A DNA stretch of 64,000 nt, taken from positions 82,170,992 to 82,234,991 of the forward strand of contig CM056731.1 in assembly GCA_029844215.1 (NCBI GenBank), in the 5' to 3' direction. The notes under the pieces were generated by a model that worked only from the letters and a program-made list of their open reading frames with translations, was not told where the DNA came from and made no database searches. The DNA comes from Przewalskia tangutica. Taxonomy: Eukaryota > Streptophyta > Magnoliopsida > Solanales > Solanaceae. Each line of letters opens with the position of its first letter. Position 1 is the first letter of the stretch. A program made the position numbers and the translations under genes. Shown piece by piece: positions 23,443 to 34,596 of this stretch.

Positions 23443-25878
23443 TGTCACGACCCGTTCGAGGCCCGCGTGATGGTGCCTGCAGGGCACCCAAGTAGTCATA
23501 CATCGAGTAATCTGAAATATAAAGCAAGACATGAAACAGTTTATAAAATAAGACACGATTTATGCGAAAACATCGCTTTCGGATATATATATAAACATGG
23601 TTTAGCGATTACATCCGACATCGTACAACGACTACTGCACTCTAAGGAAATATACAACTATGGCGGACAGGGCCCGCCATACCTGGATCATACAAAACTA
23701 TCTACAACAGGGGAGATCATACCCAAAAGTAGAGCCTCGGAAAGGATGGAGCTCACGACACCAACGTAGAGATCCTAGGAATGTGGATCTAGCACCGCTT
23801 GCCCTTACTGCGGCATGAACGCAGCCCGAAGGAGGTCGATAACAGTACTAAGTATGCGAAAGCGTAAAGTACTTAAATGAAAACATATCATTTTAAAACC
23901 GGTTTACAAATATGTGTGAAACAACCAAGAAACCGCGTAGTGCCACATCACAAACAAGAGCAACAATAGGTAAGCGTAATAGGTCTTGTCCAGGCTGCGA
24001 ATGATCGAAGCAGGCCACTCACCCATATCATCATTCTCGCAAGCCTAATCTCGACTCGAGTCCGCATAGGCCACTCGCGTGGGCGCGTGAGGTATAACCC
24101 GCATCGAGGGTAGCTACTCGGCATCGCCTGGACTCGTTGTCCGCATGGCCACATAGACGCGTGAGGCATAACCCCGCATACTAACACGAACTCGTAGCTC
24201 GCATAGGCCCCCGGACCCGCATGAGGTATTCTCGAATCATGGTCCTGCATCGCCGAGTCTACCCCAGACGGAGGGCGCTTAACCTCGGTATCATCTCAAG
24301 AGGTGAGTGATAGTACACTAACATAACGACTTATCTTTAAACAACATAAGCACAACAAGGATACTCTCTTATACAAGCGTTACAAGATACTAACACACAT
24401 AGCATCATATCATGTCTACTTATCAAACCATCTTATTATTCTTTTCACAATTCAACATAAGTCCATTATAAACACATAGTCAAACTTGTTTCTTTTATCA
24501 ATCTTAAGTGGTTATACTCAACTTCCCATAAAGCTAGTATAACTCTTAAGCACATTTTAAAACCAGTTAGTTCTCTTACATTAAAAATGATTGATATTCT
24601 TATGAAATGTTTTGGATCTTTATTATTCGGGCTTAAGCCGTGAGGCATTCAGTAAGTGTTATTCAGCTTAAGCTACAGGCATTGCGAAAGTATTATTCGA
24701 GCTTAAGTCAAAGACATTGCCGTAGTTATTATTCGATTAACACGTATGCGTCTACCGTACTATATATATATATTGTAAAATATCATGCTTTAGGAAGAAT
24801 CACATACCTTCTGAAAACCACTGTCAAGTTGAATATGTCGCGCAGAGTCGACTATAATAGTCACAGATATCTATCAAATACTACTCAAGGTCATTCTAAG
24901 CAGAGGGTTCACAATTCTACGGAAAGTTGGGCGACTTCCCTACAGGTGAGTTATATAAGTCTCATGTGAAAGCAGTCTATGTAAATCTGATTTGATTATT
25001 CTTCTTTAAACCCTTCTACTGTGGTAGCAGTTCAATTCTATTACGTGATATTCTTCTATGGATTTAATACGTATTCTAATCCTACTACAGGAACTCTTCA
25101 CTAATTCCAGAGAGGGTTTGGATTAGTTCCCTCGGTAAGCCCAATAATATCCTAGAAAAGTCGCCTTTGAGCAAGGTTTTGCTCTAAGTTGTATGCTCCA
25201 AGGAAACCTTAGAAGTTCTTCATAACTTCTACTAAGTACTAAGGTATTTGGGCTAGGGTATTTTGGGCATTATAACAATACTAGAAGACAACTTTTCTAC
25301 CAAGGGAGGGGGGTAGATTTTTGGCTAGGCTAGGGGGGGTATTCGGCCAAGGGCCTTCACAAGGGGAGGGGGAGGAGTGTTGGACGAAAGAGCTACAAAG
25401 GGAGAGGAGAGGATTTTCAAGACTTGGAAAGATTTGTGGATGAAGAACTCTTCATCTCTAAGGGGGTATTTATAGGTCAAGAAGTGGCCAACCAATGGCC
25501 AAGATTAAGACAAGTGCAAGGCAAGTGTAGGGTGAGGATTAACTACACACAAATATCCTACCAACTCCTTGACTTGTGCACAAGGCACAAAAAACGTGCT
25601 CACCATGTCCAATTCGTCCAAATGGACGATTTCAAGTCCATCAATTGGAGGGTGACAAGTGTCGCCCTCCCGTTGGTCCAAAATGTTTCGTCTCTCGGAA
25701 AAATCCGCAAAAATTAGAAATGGCATAGCCGGAATTTACCCTACGAAAGCTGTGGAAACGTTTCGTCGGAAAACTATTCGTTTTGTGAGTTGTGCCCAAA
25801 AAATCGTCCAAGCCTAAACTTTAAGGCTAAACTTCTTGTACGTATTCCCCACGCACATACTCGAAATACGGTATAACA
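23443..25878 (-). repeat. 3' LTR of element D
   Basis: 2436 bp. It ends at 25878 reading TGTTATACCG on the minus strand, with a few bases lost relative to the other copies. It holds a 35-bp array at 24621-24734 (about three units), a TATA box, and a palindrome at 25647-25671. Confidence 0.92.
25467..25476 (-). promoter_or_regulatory. TATA box of D's 3' LTR
   Basis: CCTATAAATA on the minus strand at the conserved position. Confidence 0.55.
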
Positions 25879-25911
25879 TTCTCCTCCTTAGAAACATTCG
25901 TCGAATGTTCC
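25879..25911 (-). other. polypurine tract and hairpin of element D
   Basis: Purine run TAAGGAGGAGAA next to the LTR, with the inverted repeat GGAACATTCG / CGAATGTTTC upstream. The two arms nearly touch: the loop bases present in B (a CCC/GGG) are missing here. Confidence 0.75.
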
Positions 25912-25946
25912 TTCCCAAGACGATTAATGATAAGATTCTTCATAAC

Positions 25947-28900
25947 TTAAGCGTTGTAAATGCCACACACGCCACAGAGCAACACATGGCGTAAGCGATA
26001 ACGAAAATTTACAAGTAGGAAAGTGAATTTACGGAGGTGTGGGAATAGGTGAGGATACTTCCGCCTCATGTCCTCCCGGCTTCCCACGTCATCTCCTCCC
26101 GAGCTCGTTCCGCCACAAGACTTTGTGGGCCACGCCCTTGGTCCGCAGACGCCTAACTGACGATCGACTATCGCCATGGGAATCTCTCATATGATAACCC
26201 CCGGTCACTGACATCGTCAATCGGGTGTACCCTAGATGGATCCACGATACATCTCCTCAGCATAGATACGTGAAAAACCGGATGCACTGCCTCCAGATCG
26301 GACGGCAGATCCAACTCGTAGGCAACCTTGCCTACCTGCGACAATCAAACGCCCGATGTACCTAGAATGAGTTTCCTTCTTCACGAATCTCATCAAAACC
26401 TTCATGGGTGACACCTTTAGGAAAACCCAATCATGAACCTCGAACTCAAGATGCCGACGGCGATGATCTGCATCGACTTGCCGACTCGAGTGTCGATAGC
26501 CGCTCTCGATAAGCTTCACCTTATCCATCGCTCGTACCAAATTTGGTCCCACTAGCCGCACCTCGCCCACATCGAACCAACCTATAGGCGATCTGCACTT
26601 CCTCCCATACAAGGCCTCGTAAGGCGCCATCTGAATACTGGAGTGGTAGCTATTATTGTACGCGAACTCAACTAGAGGCAAATGATCCTCCCAACTACCA
26701 TGAAGTCAATAACACAGGCTCGCAGCATATCCTCAAGAGTCTGGATAGCGCGCTCTGCCTGTCCGTCTGTCTGTGGATGAAATGCAGTACTCAGGCTCAC
26801 ATGCGTCCCTAAACCCCTCTGGAAGGACCTCCAGAAGTTAGCCGTAAACTGGGCTCCACATGCGATATGATCAGTAGGGACTCATGCGATCGGCGATCTC
26901 GGATGTAAAGTCTGCATAATCCTCACCGAAAAGTCGTCTGACGGGAAGAAAGTGGGCTGATTTCACACTGTCGGCGATAACCCATATAGAATCATGTCTC
27001 TCCGAGTGCGAGGTAATCACGTGATGAAGTCCATGTTGATTACCTCCCACTTCCGTCGGGATCTCAATCGTCAGAATAAAACCACGGGCCTGCGGTGCTC
27101 TACCTTCACCGCTAACAACACGCACCGAGCTACGAACTCGCAGCGTCCCTCTTCAAGCCATCCCACCAATACACAGATCTAAGGTCGTGGTACATCTTGG
27201 TCGACCGGATGGATAGAGTAACGTCTTGTGTGCTTCCCCAAGAACTCACTGCCAGAAGTCCTAAAACATCCGAACACACACCGCCTCAAACCTTAGCACC
27301 CCATGGTGCTACCTCAAAAGGACCGCTTGCCTCACGAAGAGCTTTATCACGATATCGAGTCAAAGCCGATCCTCGAATCGTTGCCTCTTCACCTCCTCGA
27401 CGATGGAAGACTCGCAACCTCACGAACTCTAACCCCACCGCTATCAGAATCAATCAAGCGGACACCAAGGCTCGCTGGCGATGCGGATCACGAACCATGT
27501 CCCTCCTCTCTAGCTGCACATCGATAGGCTCCCATCGACCTACGACTAAGAGCATACGCCACAACATTGGCCTTCCGGGTGGTACAGATATCAACATCGT
27601 AATCCTTAAGCAACTCTAACCACCGTCTCGCCGTAAGTTCACTCTCCTCTGGTGAAGATATCTTGAGGCTCTTGTGGTGCGTATAAATATCCACGTGAAC
27701 CCCATACAAATAGTGCCTCCAGATCTTCAAAGCGTGAATCACGCGCGACTCCAAATCATGGGTGGGGTAGTTCCTCTCGTGTTTCTTCAGCTGTCGGGAT
27801 GCATATGCTATAACTCTGCCATGCTGCATCAACACACATCCCAACCCGATGCCTGACGCATCACAATACACAACATAACCGTCTGACCTGCGGAAGAGTA
27901 AGAACGGGCGGTCGTCGATCTCTTTCAAAGAATCGAAACCCCGCCACAAGCATCACCATCTGGAACTTGGCCGCTTCGAGTCACCCTAGTCAATGGTGCG
28001 AGATAAGCAAACTTCTCCACGAACCGCCGATAATAACCTGCAAGGCCCAGAAAACTGCGAACCTCTGTCGGAGTAGTAGGTCTCGGCCAAGTCCTGACTG
28101 CCTCGATCTTGGTCGTATCGACTCGAATGTCATCAGCCCCGACAATATGCCCAAGAAACGCAACTGAAGTCAACCAAAACTCACATTTGGAAAACTTGGC
28201 GTACAACTGCTGGTCCTGGAGAATCACAAGACAATCTCAAATGCTCCGCATGCTCCTCGCTCGGCGAGAATAAACCAAGATATCATCAATGAACACTATC
28301 ACAAATGTGTCCAAAAATGTTTTGAACACTCGGTTCAACAAATACATGAATCTCACGAGCATTGGTAAACCAAATAGACATGACCCTGAACTCATACTGC
28401 CCGTACCGGGTCCGGAATGCAGTCCTAGGGACATCCACCTCTCTGACACGAACCTGATGATAGCCCGATCGCAGATCAATCTTGGAGAAACATCTCGCGC
28501 CCTGCAACTGGTCGAACAAGTCATCAATCCTGGGAAGGGGGTATCTGTTCTTAATGGTCACCTTGTTCACCGTAGTCAACACATGCGCGGCGTCCCCGCC
28601 CTTCTTCTTCACGAACACTACCGGCGCCCCCCAGGGAGAAACACTAGGCCTGATGAAGCCCTTCTCCAGCAAATCTCTAAGCTGATCCTTCAACTCTCCC
28701 AACTCGGCAGGTGCCATTCTGTATGGCGGAATGGAAATAGGCCGAGTGTCTGGCAATATGTCAATACAAAACTCAATCTCCCTCTCAGGAGGGATACAGG
28801 AGGTCATCCGAAACACGCCTGGGAACTCACGACTCGAATCGATCAAAATTTGGTACCGCGGACTTGATTATCAAACACGAACGAGATGGTAGATATACCC

Positions 28901-29262
28901 TTCGCACCATCTTCCTAGCCTTGAGGTAGGAAATAAACCTACCCTCGATACCGTGCTCCTCCCACTCAACAACCGGCCTCGAAGCGGAACTGCTTACTCT
29001 CTCTGCGGTCTACATTGGCGTAGCAAGAAGCTAGCCAATCCATCCCCATAATCACGTCGAAGTCAATCATCTCCAACTCTATCAAGTCGGCAGGGTCCGA
29101 CGATCGTAAATAGTCACAGGACAAGCTCTATATACCCGCCGAGCTACCATCGAATCACCCATGGCGTAGCTACCTCGAAAGGATCTATGGACTCGGGCTC
29201 TATCCCTATCCTACTAGCAACAAGGGAGATATATAGACAGTAGAACCGGATCTATCAAGGCA
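25947..29262 (-). pseudogene. pol: pol of element D (protease, RT, RNase H, integrase, chromodomain tail), many frame breaks
   Basis: The protease start is marked by the Asp-Pro codons at about 29260. RT is best seen at 28846-28286: IPPEREIEFCIDILPDTRP, PAELGELKDQLRDLLEKGF, RCFSKIDLRSGYHQVRV. FIDDILVYS follows near 28290, then FSKCEFWLTSVAFLGHIVG and EVRSFLGLAGYYRRFVEKF (28227-27925). RNase H (27949-27488) keeps YCDASGIGLGCVLM and the HDLE region. Integrase (27125-26232) keeps LVEFAYNNSYHSSIQMAPYE and CRSPIGWFDVGEV. The tail lies at about 26230-25990. Domain order is normal, but the frame shifts every few hundred bases, mostly where B has an intact CAG, CTG or CCG. Confidence 0.82.
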
Positions 29263-30562
29263 TAAACATCAAACCAGAACCGATAAGGTACCGTGGCGAC
29301 ATCGTGAGGCCTCACGATCTGTCGGTGGACAAAGCATAAATGCGGTTACGAGGACCGCTAGACTGGGACGAGCCACGACCTGCCGCGACCTGCCGACCCA
29401 TGTACCCGCCCTCCGGGCGAGTAATCAGAGAGATGACGGCGGCAAAGAACTCGACGGCCAGTTCTACCACCGCCACGCTCGGTCGGACAGCCGCAAAGTG
29501 ACCCCGCTGGCCACAAGCGTAACAAGCTCCAAAAGTAGTACCACACTTCCGTAATGGGATCTACCATCGGCCACACCGGGTGGTCGATCGCCGCACTCTG
29601 CTACTCGACGTCAAGCCACAGGGCCACAGTGCGCCTCGAAAACTCGGGCCGTGCGAGGCGGTGCAGAGTGCTCGAGCCGGGCGTGGTGCGAATCTAGATC
29701 GCTGCGAGGCCGCCACCACGATAACCACGAAGACCCTCCCGTCACGGCCTTAACCTGCTGCGTCGCCCACTCGCCGACCTGCGCTCGCCTCGCATCCAAG
29801 AGCGTGAGCTGCGTGCGGGTAATGTCCATACGGTGAAGAGAAACACCCGCACACGACTCGGCCATATAGTCGTCTCAGCGGTGACATAGCGGTGCACCCT
29901 ATCCTCCATATTCGCTACCAACGCTGGGACATATCGAGCCAATGAATCAAACTCGACATTGTACTCACGGCGGTCGTCCTCTGCCTCGATGGTAAAATCT
30001 ATCGGCCGCGCCTCCTCATCTGTGGAGGCAAGAAGTGAGTGAGAAAGCCTCGAGAACTCATCCCAAGTAGGCGGGACGCGTGCTCTCCCGGATAACTCCC
30101 ATGAATCAAACCAATCGATTGCGGTATCACGCGGCCGATGCGAACCGGCGTCACAGACTGTCCGAGGCCTTGATCACCCTCGTGATCCTCTGAAGGCGGC
30201 GGATGAACTCCTGCGGATCATCCTCCGCCTCGACCGAAAAACTCGCGGGCTACAACTCAAGAAATCTCGTAGCCTCAAACTATACGCCTCGGGTGTACCA
30301 CGTGCGGCCGAGCTGGGCTGAATGGAACCGCCGCGTCGAATCTCTCCTCAGACGGGCCACAACTTTAGCCAATAGTGGGCCATCTCTCTTTCCTAACTCT
30401 CCGCCCAGCCGTGGGGCGGGAGGTGTGGGTGCGTGGTGTCTGTCTTTGGCGGCGTCATAGAACTCGCGCCTCTCGTATAGGCGGGCACGAGCCTCGTGAC
30501 TCTGGGTGTCTGCTAGCGGCTCACGCCTTGCCCTTCCGCCCGGTTTCCTTACGTGGAGGCAT
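29263..30562 (-). pseudogene. gag: gag of element D, broken
   Basis: Start codon at 30562-30560 with the MPPR-type beginning. The gag core is recognisable around 30130-29865 by similarity to A and B: a FLPP-type segment at about 30010-30040 and SLARYVPALVANMEDRVHRYV at 29942-29880. The C-terminal cysteine region lies at about 29540-29400 (CRRHLSD and the reading-frame neighbours). The encoded protein would form the particle. Multiple frame changes; probably partly artefactual. Confidence 0.72.
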
Positions 30563-30748
30563 AATCATACGGAAAGGAATGCGTTAGAGGGTCCAACCTA
30601 TAACACGACTCTAAAGCACGATCTCGGAATGAGAAAATGGAAACCAATCCTAAATATCCTATAGCCCACGATTATTGGTGTGGTGCACAACACACCGATA
30701 ATCAAGACTCTACTAGATACGATCAGAGACACTTTCAGAGGATTAAGC

Positions 30749-30759
30749 GCTCGATACCA
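30749..30759 (-). other. primer-binding site of element D
   Basis: TGGTATCGAGC on the minus strand, four bases from the 5' LTR; the A of CAG is missing compared with B (39836-39847). Confidence 0.8.
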
Positions 30760-30763
30760 CTTT

Positions 30764-33184
30764 TGTCACGACCGTTCGAGTCCGTGGATCGTGCCTTACC
30801 GGCACCCAAGTAGTCATACATCAGTAATCGCGGAAATATAAAGCAAGACATGAAACGATTTATAAAATAAGACACGATTTATGCGAGAAAACATCGCTTT
30901 CGATATATATATAAACATGGTTTAGCGATACATCCGACAATGTACAACCCGACTATGGACCTAAGGAAATATACAACTATGGCGGGCAGGCCCGCCATAC
31001 CCTCGATGCATAAAACTATCTACAACGGGAGATCATACCAAAAGTAGAGCCTCGGAAAGGATGGAGCTCGACACCAACTTAGAGATCCTAAGAATGTGGA
31101 TCTAGCACCTGCTTGCCCTTACCTGCGGCATGAACGCACCCGAGAAGGAGGTCGATAACAGTACTAAGTATGCGAAATCAGAAAGTACTTAAATGAAAAC
31201 ATATCATTTTTAAAACCGGTTTACAAATATGTGTGAAACAACTTGAAACCGCACGTAGTACATCACAAACAAGAGCAAAAATAGGTAAGCGTAATAGGTC
31301 TTGTCTAGGCCGCGAATGATCGAAAGCAGGCCACTCGCCATATCATCATTCTGCAAGCCTAATCTCGACTCGAGTCCGCATAGGCCACTCACGGGCCCGC
31401 GTGAGGTATAACCCCGCATCGAGGTAGCTACTCCTGCATCGCCTGGACTCGTTGTCGCGTGGCCACATAGACCGCGCATGAGGCATAACCCCGCATACTA
31501 ACACCGAACTCGTAGCTCCGCATAGGCCCTGGACCCGCGTGAGGTATTCTCGAATCATGGTCCTGCATCGCTGAGTCTACCCCGACGGAGGGCGCAACCT
31601 CGGTATCATCTCAAGAGTGAGTGATAGTACACTAACATAACGACTTATCTTTAAACAACATAAGCACAACAAGGATACTCTCTTATACAAGCGTTACAAG
31701 ATACTAACACACGTAGCATCATATCATGTCTACTTATCAAACCATCTTATTATTCTTTTCACAATTCAACATAAGTGCATTATAAACACATAGTCAAACT
31801 TGTTTCTTTTATCAATCTTAAGTGGTTATACTCAACTTCCCATAAAGCTAGTATAACTCTTAAGCTTCGCTTTAAAACCAGTTAGTTCTCTACATTAAAA
31901 ATGATTCGATATTCTTATGAAATGTTTTGGATCTTTATTATTCAGCTTAAGCGTGAGGCATCGCGTAAGTTATTCGAGCTTAAGCGTGAGGCATTGCCGA
32001 AAGTATTATTCAGCTTAAGTCAAAGACATTGCCGTAGTTATTATTCGATTAACACGTATGCGTCTACCGCACTATATATATATTGTAAAATATCATGCTT
32101 TAGGAAGAATCACATACCTTCTCAAATAAAAACCACCGCCAAGTTGAATATGTCGCGCAGCAGAGTCACCCTATAATAGTCACAGATATCTATCAAAGAC
32201 TACTCAAGGTCATTCTAAGCAGAGGGTTCACAATTCTACGGAAAGTTGGACAGACTTCCTACCGGTGAGTTATATAAGTCTCATGTGAAAGCAAATCCTA
32301 TGTAAATACGATTTGATTATTCTTCTTTAAACCCTTCTACTGTGGTAACAGTTCAATTCTATTCTGTGATATTCTTCTAAGTATTTAATACTTATTCTAA
32401 TACTACTACTGAAGTATTCTCTAATTCAAAAGAGGGTTAGGATTAGTTACCTCGGTAAGCCCAATAATATCCTAGAAAAGTCGCTTTGAGTAAGGTTTTG
32501 CTCCTAAGTTGTATGCTCCAGAAACCTTAGAAGTTCTTCATAACTTCTACTAAGTACTAAGGTATTTGGGCTAGGTATTTTGGGCATTATAACAATACTA
32601 GAAGACAACTTTTCTACCAAGGGAGGGGGTAGATTTTTGGCTAGGCTAGGGGTATTCGCCGAGGCCTTCACAGGGAGGGAGGTTGAATGACGAAGAGCTA
32701 CAAGAGAGGAGAGAGGATTTTCAAGACTTGGAAAGATTTGTGGATGAAGAACTCTTCATCTCTAAGGGGTATTTATAGGTCAAGAAGTGGCCAACCAATG
32801 GCCAAGATTAAGACAAGTGCAAGGCAAGTGTAGGGTGAGGATTAACTACACACAAATATCCTACCAACTCCTTGACTTGTGCACAAGGCACAAAAAACGT
32901 GCTCACCATGTCCAATTCGTCCAAATGGACGATTTCAAGTCCATCAATTGGAGGGTGACAAGTGTCGCCCTCCCGTTGGTCCAAAATGTTTCGTCTCTCG
33001 GAAAAATCCGCAAAAATTAGAAATGGCATAGCCGGAATTTACCCTACGAAAGTCGTGGAAGCGTTTACGGAAAACTATTCGTTTTGTGAGTTGTGCCCAA
33101 AAAATCGTCCAAGCCTAAACTTTAAGGCTAAACTTCTTGTACGTATTCCCTTACGTACATACTCTGGAAATACGGGGTATAACA
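30764..33184 (-). repeat. 5' LTR of element D
   Basis: 2421 bp, nearly identical to 23443-25878. It holds a 35-bp array at 31940-32046, a TATA box at 32770-32779, and the GGAGGGTGACA...CGCCCTCC palindrome near 32950. Confidence 0.92.
32770..32779 (-). promoter_or_regulatory. TATA box of D's 5' LTR
   Basis: CCTATAAATA on the minus strand. As this is the 5' LTR, it is the likely active promoter of D. Confidence 0.6.
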
Positions 33185-34559
33185 AGTGGATAGTTCATCA
33201 CCTTCCCCAGCTATGCGCCCAGCAGGGCGGGTTTGATTTGAATGACCTAAGGGAAGTGCCGCGTAGATACAGGTATATCCTTAACCCTTTAGAGATTTAT
33301 ATGTGTAGTAAGATGCGAATATCTTAAGTATTGTTTTCGGTTAGCATGGTGTTAGTGTGATTAGAATTATTTTTAGTTAACCGGGTAAGATTGGGGGATA
33401 GAGAGAGTGGGAGCCTTAGAATATTATACGTAGAGACCTTAGAGGCGAGGCCATCTTTGGTAAAAGAATTATTTCGTGTTTGACCCTTATTGAGGTGCAT
33501 AGTATACGTGAGATATTTTTGTGGGATGAATCCCTGAGTGATGTGAAATGAAAGAGGGTAGTTGAGCTTAGAAGACCGCTAGGTTTTCGTAACGTGATTG
33601 GTGAGATTGTTCCGGATCGGGGAGCTAGTGTTTTGCGCGTTGCCGGGTCGGGTTGAGGCCGTGTTGCGGGTCGACCCACGCCCTGTTTGGTGATGGGGTC
33701 AGTTTGTGGTGGTCCCGCTTTGTGTTAGGATCACGAGGGTGTTAGGCGAGTTTAGTTAACCATTATGCGAGTTCGTGGATGTGTTCGACGATGAGTCGGG
33801 CGATGGGTCAACCCGTCTTATCTTTTAGTCAAACCGTGTACTCGATAGTAAGTTGCGAGATGATTATTTCAAGAAGGTTGTAAGGCTACACGGTGCCTAC
33901 CTTCACCTTATGGTGACGGAGTCCAAGTTACGGCTGTTTCTTTTCTGGAAGAGTTACCAGGCAAGGTTAGGAACTCAGGTGAATCTCAGTGTCGCATTCA
34001 CCCTCGGGCAAGTGGTTGGATTTCGGGAGTAGCTGTAAGGACTATTCGCCTCTTGATTGAGTATGTATTATATAGCTACCGTTTCAGTATTCGGGTGTCG
34101 CCGTTTGGAGCCTTTTTATAAGCGCTAGTGTAAGATTGCCGATCGATTGATTCGATGTAAGCGAGGTGCAGATAATTGGTTCGTACTTGTTCAGTAGGGC
34201 GTGAATAGGGTGAAGCTTATCCAGAAGAGGTCATTGGCAGCTCAGAGTCAGTGGGAAGCAGTACCAGAAACATGGTGAGTTATGAGAAAGAGTTCGAGGA
34301 TACGAGAAGGGTACGGCGAGTAAGGGAATAAGTGAGCATGTATTACAGGCATAGGTGTGATCATTTCGTTTGTAAAGAGTAGGTGCGAAGGGAGTATCTT
34401 TTTAGACCTCGAGTAGGATCTTTTGTGATAGAGGTGATTCCTCGTGGACTTAGAGATAAGTATGTGCGCTTGTTGTGTTGTGGCCAGGTGTGGCATGGTT
34501 GTTTCCGTAAGTATAGCAGTGAGGACTATACTGGCGCATGTTGGTTTTAAGACCTAGAA
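33185..34559 (+). other. pol-replacing non-coding block of element C
   Basis: No coding frame of note. About 33300-33830 is collinear with 53090-53560 in element G (shared words include GAGACCTTAGA, GATTGTTCCG, GGGTCGGGTTG, TGTTGCGGGTC, TCACGAGGGTG). About 33955-34260 resembles a decayed integrase stretch of E (61290-61640), e.g. GGGTGAAGCTTATCCAGAAG and GGCAGCTCAGAGTC. The last part (34300-34559) again matches G and includes GTGGCCAGGTGTGGCATG, a word also found downstream of E's pol. No RT or protease is seen. Confidence 0.75.
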
Positions 34560-34596
34560 GGAACATTCGGGACGAATGTTTCTAAGGAGGGGAGAA
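34560..34596 (+). other. hairpin and polypurine tract of element C
   Basis: GGAACATTCG-GGA-CGAATGTTTC inverted repeat (34560-34582) followed by purine run TAAGGAGGGGAGAA up to the 3' LTR. Confidence 0.82.

Larger units (their letters stand above)
23443..33184 (-). mobile_element. complete Ty3/gypsy chromovirus-like element D
   Basis: Minus-strand element of 9742 bp, innermost of the nest, with LTRs 23443-25878 and 30764-33184 that are nearly identical. Flanks are GGTGG (23438-23442) and AGTGG (33185-33189), a target duplication differing at one base, in a CAG/CGG context. Internal order on the minus strand: primer site, gag (30562), protease, RT, RNase H, integrase, chromodomain tail, polypurine tract. 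It is very close to B in sequence but carries many more small indels. Confidence 0.92.
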
